Shown: piece after piece, positions 35,201 through 40,968 of the stretch
Layout of the letters: every line of letters begins with the position of its first letter
Numbering within the stretch: the stretch's first letter is position 1
Assembly: GCA_964526735.1 (NCBI GenBank)
Contig: CAZGLO010000029.1
Coordinates: 1-40,968 of the forward strand
Reading direction: 5' to 3'
DNA: 40,968 nt
From: JAAUSY01 sp964526735
Lineage (GTDB): Bacteria > Chloroflexota > Chloroflexia > Chloroflexales > Chloroflexaceae
Program-made: the position numbers and the translations under genes
The notes under the pieces: generated by a model
Told to the model about the DNA's origin: nothing
The model's database searches: none
What the model saw: the letters and a program-made list of their open reading frames with translations, nothing else

Positions 35201-35652
35201 CTCACAACTCCTCCTCCGCCGCCGACGGCCCTGCCAACGTATCTGCCAATGTGGGGGGCACAAGCAAACAAAAAAGCACGTGTATTCTCTTGGCAGAAGA
35301 CAACGAATCGAATATCGAACTCTACTCCGACTATCTGACCATCAAAGGGTTCCGCGTGGTGGTCGCCCGCAACGGCCAAGAAGCCATAGACCGCGCCCTT
35401 GAAATACACCCTGACATCATCCTGATGGATATCCAGATGCCGGGGATGGACGGGCTTGAGGCGATGACGCATATCCGCGCTCATACCGCCTTCCGCGAGC
35501 TGCCGATTGTTGCGCTTACGGCGCTGGCGATGCCCGGCGACCGCGAGCGGTGTTTTGAGGCCGGGGCAAACGAATATATGAGCAAGCCGGTCAGTCTTAG
35601 AGGACTGCTACAAACCATCCAATCACTCCTTGGCCCGGCGGCTGTCTCGTGA
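32206..35652 (+). CDS. Large multi-PAS GAF hybrid histidine kinase with receiver
   Basis: At 1148 residues this is the longest protein here: coiled coil with Gln/Asn-rich stretch (1-65), four PAS domains (~75-185, 190-305, 310-435, 440-565, three closing with VIQDISAY, IIDITEQK and IAEDITERK), GAF (~575-735), coiled coil, HisKA with His776 in MSHELRTPLNAILG, HATPase with LLSNAVKFTPKGG, DTGIGID and GTGLGLALV, an Ala/Ser linker, and a receiver with Asp1075 in LMDIQMPGMDG and Lys in YMSKPVSL. No membrane helices. AAGGGG precedes the ATG. It stands just before three RsbR-like genes on the same strand (99-bp gap), suggesting a connection between kinase signalling and the STAS proteins. Confidence 0.92.
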   Translation: MLAPQSDHSIEALQMENAALRRRLRMLEEQLNQQQSNQQPPHTDLAGVADPTTPSIGGQTANMPEPPLCQEPFQATHVSYSFLVLENGELVIEWGHEQVLRLTGYSDGELHVSEWCRIVSPDDLQIFERCLQNLFSGAPCSESYRIITKQGEVRWLCNHSYPMWDAEQQRTTRIYGVIQDISAYQEAEIALRRSEERYRTLASNFPNGVVLLFDHDLRYTLAEGKLLVGSFTKERVIGKTIWEVFHSDIATFIEPYYRAALVGETGHFEMEVAGMWFRVHTLPIYDECDTIVAGMVMTQNITEQRNWEHALREQSRKLATLMRNIPGMAYRCANDGQWTMEFVSAGSWLLTGYQPSDLIDNAAVSYATLIHPEDRGRVWETIQSSLRTRRPFQLTYRILPAYGPEKWVWEQGSGIFDDDGHFVAIEGLIIDITEQKYAQDALRESEERFRQIAEHIRQVFWIRDESKQRMIYISPAYEEIWGRSRESLYESPMSFMEAIHPDDIDRVMTTYYRYVHESRFNMEYRIVRPDGSERWVWARSFPIYNEHGTIYRHAGIAEDITERKLAEDCVRRHAARVESLVHTAARLNAQLDVEAVLQAVCEETNLALGTNVALISLYNTEREEMVFSHGVGISPEDVAALPPIPRAVIDPGQSVYLFTEVEREPWYALAPTLVKINAKTLFSALVMRDEELVGVVVAITTGEPRHISREELLLMKGIADQAAQAITNARLFDAIQQERTLLAQRVDERTSELSKANAELSRAVRAKDEFLANMSHELRTPLNAILGLTESLQEYVYGTLNERQLKTLGTVESSGRHLLDLINDILDLAKIEAGKMEIHKDTVTIDALCDSSIRFIKQMAAKKQLSVSFQKKGNVQTLQGDVRRLKQILVNLLSNAVKFTPKGGSIGIEAMADKEEGIVHFVVWDTGIGIDDEQASHLFKPFVQLDSKLSRQHVGTGLGLALVSRLSEMHGGSVTIESEVGKGSRFTISLPIGKQPEEPHNSSSAADGPANVSANVGGTSKQKSTCILLAEDNESNIELYSDYLTIKGFRVVVARNGQEAIDRALEIHPDIILMDIQMPGMDGLEAMTHIRAHTAFRELPIVALTALAMPGDRERCFEAGANEYMSKPVSLRGLLQTIQSLLGPAAVS

Positions 35653-35751
35653 TATCTTACATTTGAAACCCTTGTGAAAACCCATCGATGGTTGTGTTCT
35701 TTCTCGCATAGCGTTCCCCTTTGTGGGGATAATAGAAGAGGATTTGTAGCA
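35653..35751 (+). other. Gap with two small hairpins before the RsbR-like cluster
   Basis: The 99-bp gap contains a palindrome CCATCGATGG (about 35682-35691) followed by a T-rich stretch, and a TCCCC-ttt-gt-GGGGA hairpin near 35713-35729 just before the ribosome-binding site AAGAGGA of the next gene. They could give partial termination or translation control, but neither has a strong T run. Confidence 0.3.
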
Positions 35752-37188
35752 ATGGTGGACAACCCCAATCACCCAGATGACCATCCGAATACCCCGCCCC
35801 AGAAGCGCGCGAATGATGCGCACGAAGCGGAGCTGACCGCCTTGCGCCAACGGGTTGCCGAGCTTGAAGCCCAACTCGCCGTGTCTGTACCCAAGGAAGA
35901 GGCAGAGCAGGCGCGGCGTTCAGAAAAACATGCTCATCGTGCGTGGGAAACATTGCGCCTCTTGGCAGACGCCATTCCGGGGTACATTTTCGTCAAAGAT
36001 AGCTCCTATCGCTACCTGCTCGCCAATAAGAATATTGCGGATGGGTTAGGACGGACTCCCGAATCGATGATAGGCAAAGATGATTGGGAGGTTGGGTTTC
36101 CCGAAGAGCTTATCCTCGGCAACCCAGAAAAGGGAATACGTGGCTTCCGCGCGGACGACCAAGATGTGATTGAAGGCCAACAAACCATCCACAACCCCTA
36201 CGATCCGGCAAAGTTTGAGGATGGTATCCACGTCTTCGACACGCTCAAGCAACCGCTCTATGACCTCGATGGCACAGTTTTTGGGGTGTTGGGGGTCGCC
36301 CGCGACATCACCAAGCAGCAGGAGGCGGAAGAGGCACAACGCCGCCTTGAACGCAGCCTGCAAGAAGCCAATACGGAGTTGGAGCAGCGGGTCGCAGAAC
36401 GCACCGAAGAACTGCGGTTGTTCAAGACCTTGGTGGAAAACACACCGGATGGTATTAGTATCTCTAACCATGAAAGCATTTTTATCTATGCAAATGCAGC
36501 CTTCCGCACGATGTTGGGGTATGATGATTTGATCGGGTACACTCTTGAGCATATTATTCCTGAGCATCAGAAACTGCAGCAGATTTTTGATGAGATGCTC
36601 GTTGAAGGGTCGTGGAGTGGCAACCTCCGCTACCAACGCAAAGATGGTAGTGACTTCATGGGCCAGATCACTGCCTTTCTCAACCGCGACAGCCAGGGGG
36701 ACATAATCGGCTCAATGGCCATTTCCCGCGATATCACCCAGCAGTTGCAAGAGGAGGAAGAACGTACTGCGCTCCAAGAACAAGTCATCGACGCTCAACG
36801 CTCTGCCATCCGCGAACTGTCTACCCCGCTCATCCCGCTCTCCGACAGCGTCGTGCTGATGCCGCTCATCGGGACAATCGATTCGCAGCGGGCACAGATG
36901 ATTATTGAGGTGCTGCTGGAGGGGATTGCCGAATATCAGGCTGAAATAGCCATTGTAGATATCACTGGCGTGCGGGTGGTTGATACGCAAGTGGCCAACA
37001 CCCTCATTCAAGCCGCCCAAGCCATCAAGCTCCTGGGGAGCAAGACCATCTTGACTGGTATTGGCCCCACGATGGCACAAACATTAGTCCATCTTGGCAC
37101 TGATCTCAGCACGCTTACGACCAAAGGCAGTCTCCAAGCGGGGATAGCCGAAGCACTTGTGAAAAAGGTGGAGAAAACGGTCTTATGA
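35752..37188 (+). CDS. RsbR-like protein: PAS-PAS-STAS
   Basis: About 478 residues: acidic/Pro-rich start and coiled coil (1-65), PAS (~70-200, ending GVARDITKQQEAEEA), coiled coil, second PAS (~215-330), short coiled coil, and a C-terminal RsbR-type STAS domain (~345-475) opening AIRELSTPLIPLSDSVVLMPLIG. The STAS carries DITGVRVVDTQVAN, with the DT threonine that aligns to the phosphorylation site of RsbRA intact. I use the ATG at 35752, with AAGAGGA upstream; an in-frame GTG at 35674 has no site. Its stop overlaps the next start in ATGA, so the two are translationally coupled. Probable role: cytosolic stressosome-type scaffold sensing through PAS. Confidence 0.88.
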   Translation: MVDNPNHPDDHPNTPPQKRANDAHEAELTALRQRVAELEAQLAVSVPKEEAEQARRSEKHAHRAWETLRLLADAIPGYIFVKDSSYRYLLANKNIADGLGRTPESMIGKDDWEVGFPEELILGNPEKGIRGFRADDQDVIEGQQTIHNPYDPAKFEDGIHVFDTLKQPLYDLDGTVFGVLGVARDITKQQEAEEAQRRLERSLQEANTELEQRVAERTEELRLFKTLVENTPDGISISNHESIFIYANAAFRTMLGYDDLIGYTLEHIIPEHQKLQQIFDEMLVEGSWSGNLRYQRKDGSDFMGQITAFLNRDSQGDIIGSMAISRDITQQLQEEEERTALQEQVIDAQRSAIRELSTPLIPLSDSVVLMPLIGTIDSQRAQMIIEVLLEGIAEYQAEIAIVDITGVRVVDTQVANTLIQAAQAIKLLGSKTILTGIGPTMAQTLVHLGTDLSTLTTKGSLQAGIAEALVKKVEKTVL

Positions 37189-38819
37189 CGACAAATCAAA
37201 ACGAACTCCAACAAGAAATTGCCCGGCTCCGTCAGCAGGTAGCGGAACTAGAGCAAGAACGACAACAAAAGATGGAAGAATCACGCCTTTTCTACGCCAT
37301 GGCCGAAAATGCCCCCGATGGTATTGGGGTTTCAGGCGCAGATGGCTTGATGTTCTATGCCAATGCGGCACTTCGGCAAATGACGAGGTATGGTGACGAA
37401 CTCGTTGGGAAGGATATCACCGCGTTAACCGCGCCAGAAGACCTCGACCGGCTTGATGTTGCCTTTCGCACGGTACGAGATCGTGGGGCGTGGCAGGGTG
37501 AGTTGCCCTACCTCCGCGCCGATGGAACTACCTTTCCGGGGATGGTCTCTAGCTTTACGGTGGTGGATGAGCAAGGCAATGTGCAGGCGGTGGCAGCGAT
37601 TATCCGCGATATCAGCGACCGCAAACAGATGGAACAGCAATTGCAGGAGCAAGAGGAACGGCTGCGCTTTATTTTGGAGGGGAGCGGCGATGGGGCGTGG
37701 GATACGAACCTCGTCACGGGAGAAGTCTACTACTCCCCGCAATATGCGAGGATGCTCGGCTATGAGCCGGAGGAGATACCTTCCTCCTTTGCCGTGTGGC
37801 ACGCGCTTATTCACCCGGAAGATGTCGCCAAAGTCGACCAGCTCCTGCAAGAGCGCCTTCGTCAGCAGTCGTCGGAGTATGAGTATGAGTACCGGATGCA
37901 GCATAAATCGGGGGAATGGCGGTGGCTGCTTGTGCGCGGCAATGTGACCGTGCGGGATGAGGATGGCACGCCGTTGCGGATGTCGGGCACGGCCAAAGAT
38001 ATTACCGAGCGCAAGCAGATGGAGATGGATCTTCGCATCTTCAAGACGTTCGCGGATAAGGTTCCCGACGCCGTGGCCATAAGCGATGAGAGTACCGACC
38101 TGCTCTACACCAATGCCGCCTATCAAGAGATGCTCGGCTATAGCGAGGAAGAGCTTAGCAGGATGAACTTTGTCGATCATTTTGCTCCTGAAGATACTGA
38201 CAAAGTCCAAGAAGCGGTCGATCAGACCATCATAAACAAGAGTTGGCAGGATATTCTTCCCTTCCAACGCAAAGACGGGACAAAACTCTTGGTATCATCA
38301 AGCGGGTTTTTGGTTTACAATGAAAAGGGAGATCTATCCAATTTTATTGGCATCTTCCGCGATATTACGCAACAGCTGAAAGAAGAGGAAGAACGTCAAG
38401 CGCTTCAACAGCAGGTGATTGATGCCCAACGTACTGCCATCCGCGAGCTTTCAACGCCACTCATTCCTCTCTCCTCTACCGTTGTCCTGATGCCGTTGGT
38501 GGGGTCTATCGACTCACAGCGGGCACAGATGGTCATGGAGGTGCTGCTTGAGGGGATCGCCCATTATCAATCAGATACCGCAATCGTGGATATCACGGGG
38601 GTGAAAGTTATCGACACACAAGTCGCCAATGCCCTTATCCAAGCCGCCCAGGCAGCCAAGCTGTTGGGGAGCCAGACGATCTTGACTGGCATTGGGCCTG
38701 CCATGGCACAAACCCTGGTGCATCTGGGGGCCGATCTCAGTACGTTGATTACCAGGGGGAGTCTCCAAGCGGGGATTGCCGAAGCGATGAAGAGAGAAGG
38801 GGGCATTATTATCGGATAA
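37185..38819 (+). CDS. RsbR-like protein: PAS-PAS-PAS-STAS
   Basis: The 544-residue protein has a coiled coil (1-30), three PAS domains (~35-150, 155-280, 285-400; the middle one is PAS_3-like with WRWLLVRGNVTVRDEDGTPLRMSG), and the STAS domain (~415-540) nearly identical to those of its two neighbours, including AIRELSTPLIPLSSTVVLMPLVG and DITGVKVIDTQVAN. It starts in an ATGA overlap with the upstream gene, which fits production in fixed ratio and co-assembly. Some PAS domains may bind cofactors but no defining residue can be named from the sequence. It has no kinase or output domain besides STAS. Confidence 0.88.
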   Translation: MTTNQNELQQEIARLRQQVAELEQERQQKMEESRLFYAMAENAPDGIGVSGADGLMFYANAALRQMTRYGDELVGKDITALTAPEDLDRLDVAFRTVRDRGAWQGELPYLRADGTTFPGMVSSFTVVDEQGNVQAVAAIIRDISDRKQMEQQLQEQEERLRFILEGSGDGAWDTNLVTGEVYYSPQYARMLGYEPEEIPSSFAVWHALIHPEDVAKVDQLLQERLRQQSSEYEYEYRMQHKSGEWRWLLVRGNVTVRDEDGTPLRMSGTAKDITERKQMEMDLRIFKTFADKVPDAVAISDESTDLLYTNAAYQEMLGYSEEELSRMNFVDHFAPEDTDKVQEAVDQTIINKSWQDILPFQRKDGTKLLVSSSGFLVYNEKGDLSNFIGIFRDITQQLKEEEERQALQQQVIDAQRTAIRELSTPLIPLSSTVVLMPLVGSIDSQRAQMVMEVLLEGIAHYQSDTAIVDITGVKVIDTQVANALIQAAQAAKLLGSQTILTGIGPAMAQTLVHLGADLSTLITRGSLQAGIAEAMKREGGIIIG

Positions 38820-38851
38820 AAATTCTCATACTCAGAAAGCGTCAATACATC

Positions 38852-39910
38852 ATGAATGCACAAATACAACGTGAACACTACTGCGAAACGTGCGAAAAGC
38901 GTCAAGCACCACCCCATGAAGAAAGATGGAATGGACATCATACAGAAAAGGGAACATACACCCTCTCTGATCTGATAGATGTCCCACGGTTGCAAGAACT
39001 CCTTGATGCCCTGTACGATATTGTCGCCATTCCTTCGGCCATTTTAGACGCCGACGGGACGGTCTTGACCGCCACGGGCTGGCAAGATATCTGTATCAAG
39101 TTTCACCGCGTCCACGCCAAAACCAACAGCCGGTGTTGCACAAGCGATGCCTACATCACCGAGCACCTGAACGACCGAGATAGGGAGCACAACTATGTCG
39201 CATACGAGTGCGCCAATGGCTTGGTTGATGTCGCAAGCCCCATCATCGTTGATGGTAAGTTGCTTGGGTCGGTCTTCACTGGCCAGTTTCTCTATGAACC
39301 ACCAGATATCGAGCGATTTCGTCGGCAAGCACAGCAGTTTGGCTTCGATGAGGAGGCCTATCTAGAAGCCCTCTCACGGGTGCCTATCATCCCCCGTGAA
39401 CAGGTGAAACCTATCCTCCACTACCTCTCGCTCTTCACCAATATGCTCACTGACATTGGCGCACAGCAGTTGCGGCAGTATGAGCTTGAACATGAGCACA
39501 TTGCGCTGCAGGAGCAGGTGATCGATGCGCAACGTTCTGCCATCCGCGAACTCTCCACCCCGCTCATCCCTCTCTCCGACACGGTCGTGCTGATGCCGTT
39601 GGTGGGGTCTATCGACTCACAGCGCGCACAGATGATTATGGATGTGCTGCTTGAGGGCATTGCAGAGCATCAGGCACGCATTGCAATTATGGATATCACG
39701 GGGGTGCAAGTGGTCGATACGCAGGTGGCCAATGCCCTCATCCAAGCCGCCCACGCCGTGAAACTCCTCGGAGCCGAGACCATCCTGACGGGGATTGGCC
39801 CGACCATGGCGCAAACATTGGTGCATCTTGGCATCGACCTCAGCACACTCATCACCAAGGGAAGTCTACAGGCCGGAATAGCCCAAGCATTGAACGGAAT
39901 GAAGAAATAG
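38852..39910 (+). CDS. RsbR-like protein: PocR sensor domain-STAS
   Basis: The 352-residue protein joins a PocR domain (~35-205) to the same STAS domain (~225-350, AIRELSTPLIPLSDTVVLMPLVG, DITGVQVVDTQVAN). PocR is a small-molecule sensory module first defined in the propanediol regulator PocR; its hallmarks here are SRCCTSDAY, YECANGLVDVASPI, LGSVFTGQFLYEPPD and the FGFDEEAYLEAL segment, with the conserved cysteines kept. An extra CETCEKRQ with a CxxC precedes the domain. It begins 32 bp after the PAS3-STAS gene without a clear Shine-Dalgarno. Replacing PAS by PocR suggests the cluster senses different signals through one scaffold. Confidence 0.87.
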   Translation: MNAQIQREHYCETCEKRQAPPHEERWNGHHTEKGTYTLSDLIDVPRLQELLDALYDIVAIPSAILDADGTVLTATGWQDICIKFHRVHAKTNSRCCTSDAYITEHLNDRDREHNYVAYECANGLVDVASPIIVDGKLLGSVFTGQFLYEPPDIERFRRQAQQFGFDEEAYLEALSRVPIIPREQVKPILHYLSLFTNMLTDIGAQQLRQYELEHEHIALQEQVIDAQRSAIRELSTPLIPLSDTVVLMPLVGSIDSQRAQMIMDVLLEGIAEHQARIAIMDITGVQVVDTQVANALIQAAHAVKLLGAETILTGIGPTMAQTLVHLGIDLSTLITKGSLQAGIAQALNGMKK

Positions 39911-39927
39911 GAAAGGAACAATGGCCT

Positions 39928-40575
39928 ATGAATGATGCACGTACAAGGAAAACCATCGCACCAACGCCTCTCTCCCTCCTACCCATCATCGCCCTGATGA
40001 TTGCTATCGCTCTGAGTGGCTGCGGCGGCGGGGAACCCACTCCCTCCACCGCGATCACTCCCTCTCCAGCGGGAGACGCGGCAGAAGATGGCGATATGGC
40101 AGAAGATGGCGATACGGCGGAAGATGGCGGGATGAGTATTACGAGTTCTGCGTTTGAAGAGAACACGACCGTTCCAGAGGTGTACACGTGTGAGGGAGAG
40201 AATAGTTCGCCACCCCTCGCCTTCAACGCCGTGCCCGCAGAGGCTGAAAGTTTAGTGCTTATCGTGGATGACCCCGATGCTCCAAGTGGTACATGGGTGC
40301 ACTGGGTGCTCTTCGATATCCCCGCCGAAACAGAGGGATTCGAAGCAGGGGAAAAGGACGGAGTGTCAGGGGTAGGCAGTCAGGATAAGACCGGCTATGC
40401 TGGCCCATGCCCGCCCCCCGGCGATGGCCCGCATCGCTACTTCTTCAAGCTCTATGCCCTCGATGTGGCCACGCTTGGGCTTGATGAGAAAGCTAGCAAG
40501 AGCGATGTGGAAACCGCCATGGAAGACCATATCATAGCCACCGCGGAGCTTGTTGGCCTCTACGAACGACAGTAA
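39928..40575 (+). CDS. PEBP / YbhB-YbcL family lipoprotein
   Basis: The 215-residue protein has a lipoprotein signal (hydrophobic 15-29, lipobox LSGC with Cys32), an acidic low-complexity linker containing three AEDGD-type repeats (about 50-70), and a phosphatidylethanolamine-binding-protein domain (~75-213) with LIVDDPDAPSGTWVHWVLFDIP and GYAGPCPPPGDGPHRYFFKLYALD, which form the ligand pocket. Bacterial members are called Raf-kinase-inhibitor-like, but their ligands are mostly unknown. It would sit on the outer face of the membrane. It begins 17 bp after the PocR-STAS gene, so is probably in the same transcript. Confidence 0.88.
   Translation: MNDARTRKTIAPTPLSLLPIIALMIAIALSGCGGGEPTPSTAITPSPAGDAAEDGDMAEDGDTAEDGGMSITSSAFEENTTVPEVYTCEGENSSPPLAFNAVPAEAESLVLIVDDPDAPSGTWVHWVLFDIPAETEGFEAGEKDGVSGVGSQDKTGYAGPCPPPGDGPHRYFFKLYALDVATLGLDEKASKSDVETAMEDHIIATAELVGLYERQ
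40075..40134 (+). repeat. In-frame repeats encoding an acidic (AEDGD) linker
   Basis: Near-identical 15-18-bp units of the type GCAGAAGATGGCGATATG / GCGGAAGATGGCGGG are arranged in tandem and encode AAEDGDM-AEDGDT-AEDGGM in the lipoprotein linker. Such units expand and contract easily and set the distance of the binding domain from the membrane. Confidence 0.8.
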
Positions 40576-40600
40576 AACAATGCCGTGGTAAAGAAGCATC

Positions 40601-40636
40601 ACACCCCTCTCCCCCCCGCGCGGGGAGGGGGGGTAT
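40601..40636. repeat. GC-rich inverted repeat (C/T-rich arm, CGCGCG centre, G/A-rich arm)
   Basis: A C-rich run CCCCTCTCCCCCCC, a GCGC centre and GGGGAGGGGGGG form a strong hairpin in the 96-bp gap between the PEBP lipoprotein and the ATPase gene. There is no T run after it. It looks like a dispersed intergenic repeat or a Rho-type/attenuating hairpin. On genome scale, similar copies would confirm the repeat. Confidence 0.55.
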
Positions 40637-40671
40637 CTCAGGAAGATGGAAGAGTTGATAGAGAGGTGCAT

Positions 40672-40923
40672 ATGGAACGACTAACGATGAGGAATATAGG
40701 CCCTATACGAGAGGCAGATATTGATCTGCGTCCGCTTACAGTCTTCATTGGGCCGCAGGCGACTGGTAAATCACTCACGATGGAGACAATCTACTTTTTT
40801 CAACAGCTTGGGGATATTCTTTCCTTAGAAGAGGGGTTAGGAAGGCTTAACTATGCAAGTTTTGTAAAACTAATCCAATCTTCATTGGAACGTATCTACG
40901 CAAACCCTTTGCACATGAAGTAG
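40672..40923 (+). pseudogene. AAA family ATPase (AAA15/RecF-like), N-terminal fragment
   Basis: The frame encodes 83 residues: LTMRNIGPIREADIDLRPLTVFIGPQ-style start of SMC/RecF-like and OLD/AAA_15 ATPases with Walker A GPQATGKS (about residues 27-34). Such proteins are 350-600 residues, but this one stops at TAG in HMK-stop. The stop lies within TGAAGTAGTCCCAAAAA (40918-40934), a sequence resembling the IS-end-like motif at 38-54, so the gene was probably split by an insertion. ATG at 40672 has GAGG 6 bases upstream. AAA_15 proteins often belong to defence or toxin systems; nothing in the window tells which. Confidence 0.65.
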
Positions 40924-40968
40924 TCCCAAAAATGGTATAATCTCCTCCCAGGATAATTGAAGCAGCTA
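40918..40968. mobile_element. Probable end of an insertion sequence continuing beyond the window
   Basis: The sequence starts TGAAGTAGTCCCAAAAATGG and continues to the window edge. TGAAGTAGTC-y-CAAAAA also occurs, inverted, at 38-54, and the CTCCCAAAATG end of the IS630-like element at 1110 is a weaker match. It coincides with loss of the ATPase reading frame. A TATAAT follows at 40939-40944. Only about 50 bases are visible, so this rests on the repeat and the broken gene. Confidence 0.45.

Noticed and set aside
35752..39910. A complete stressosome operon
   Set aside because: Only RsbR-like scaffold proteins are present. No RsbS-size STAS protein, RsbT/RsbW kinase, RsbU phosphatase or sigma factor gene is in the window.
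40672..40923. Defence system based on the AAA ATPase
   Set aside because: Only the Walker A end of the protein is present and no nuclease or partner gene can be seen, so assignment to a defence family would be a guess.

Overview
The window looks like about 41 kb of a bacterial chromosome, most likely from a member of the Chloroflexota. That placement is an inference from the mixture of large soluble hybrid histidine kinases, PAS-STAS (RsbR-like) proteins, REC-GGDEF and REC-HD-GYP proteins and a Wzx/Wzy-type polysaccharide locus. No rRNA, tRNA or other taxonomic anchor is present. Coding density is high, GC is roughly mid-50s percent, and no phage or plasmid genes were seen.

Layout. (1) 1-1110: an IS630-type transposase on the minus strand, split by a +1 frameshift at an A6 run and with a short C-terminus. 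(2) 1167-8009: cell-surface polysaccharide genes: a flippase (+), an O-antigen ligase/polymerase and an initiating polyprenyl glycosylphosphotransferase (-), and a GT4 glycosyltransferase (-). A winged-helix response regulator (+) lies among them, preceded by an unusual array of eight 11-bp direct repeats. (3) 8438-22977: a signalling block. Plus strand: REC-GAF-GGDEF and REC-PAS-histidine kinase. Minus strand, a co-directional run: a PAS-PAS-GAF hybrid kinase, a PAS-GAF hybrid kinase, a single-chain REC-PAS-HisKA_3-REC-LuxR phosphorelay, a glycerophosphodiesterase, a hybrid kinase with a cysteine cluster and two receivers, and REC-HD-GYP. (4) 23026-23410: a decayed IS200/IS605-like remnant. 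It keeps what looks like a tnpB tail, omega-RNA-like hairpins and a near-consensus promoter firing toward the largest minus-strand kinase. (5) 23742-27260: a sugar-binding lipoprotein and ABC ATPase with no permeases, and a PfkB sugar kinase (-). (6) 27327-30917: an FtsX/MacB-type permease and a PAS-STAS protein (-). (7) 31127-40575: gpsA, a 1148-residue hybrid kinase, three tandem RsbR-like proteins with different sensor modules (PAS2, PAS3, PocR) on almost the same STAS domain, and a PEBP-family lipoprotein. (8) 40672-40923: the N-terminus of an AAA ATPase, cut off where an IS-end-like sequence begins.

Working together (inference): six histidine kinases and eleven receiver domains sit beside one enzyme to make c-di-GMP and one to degrade it, next to exopolysaccharide genes. 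This suggests control of surface polysaccharide or attachment by many cytosolic signals. The RsbR-like cluster resembles the scaffold part of a stressosome, but no RsbS, RsbT, RsbU or sigma factor is present. The two window ends share a 17-bp motif in inverted orientation, as expected if the sequence is bounded by copies of one repeated element.
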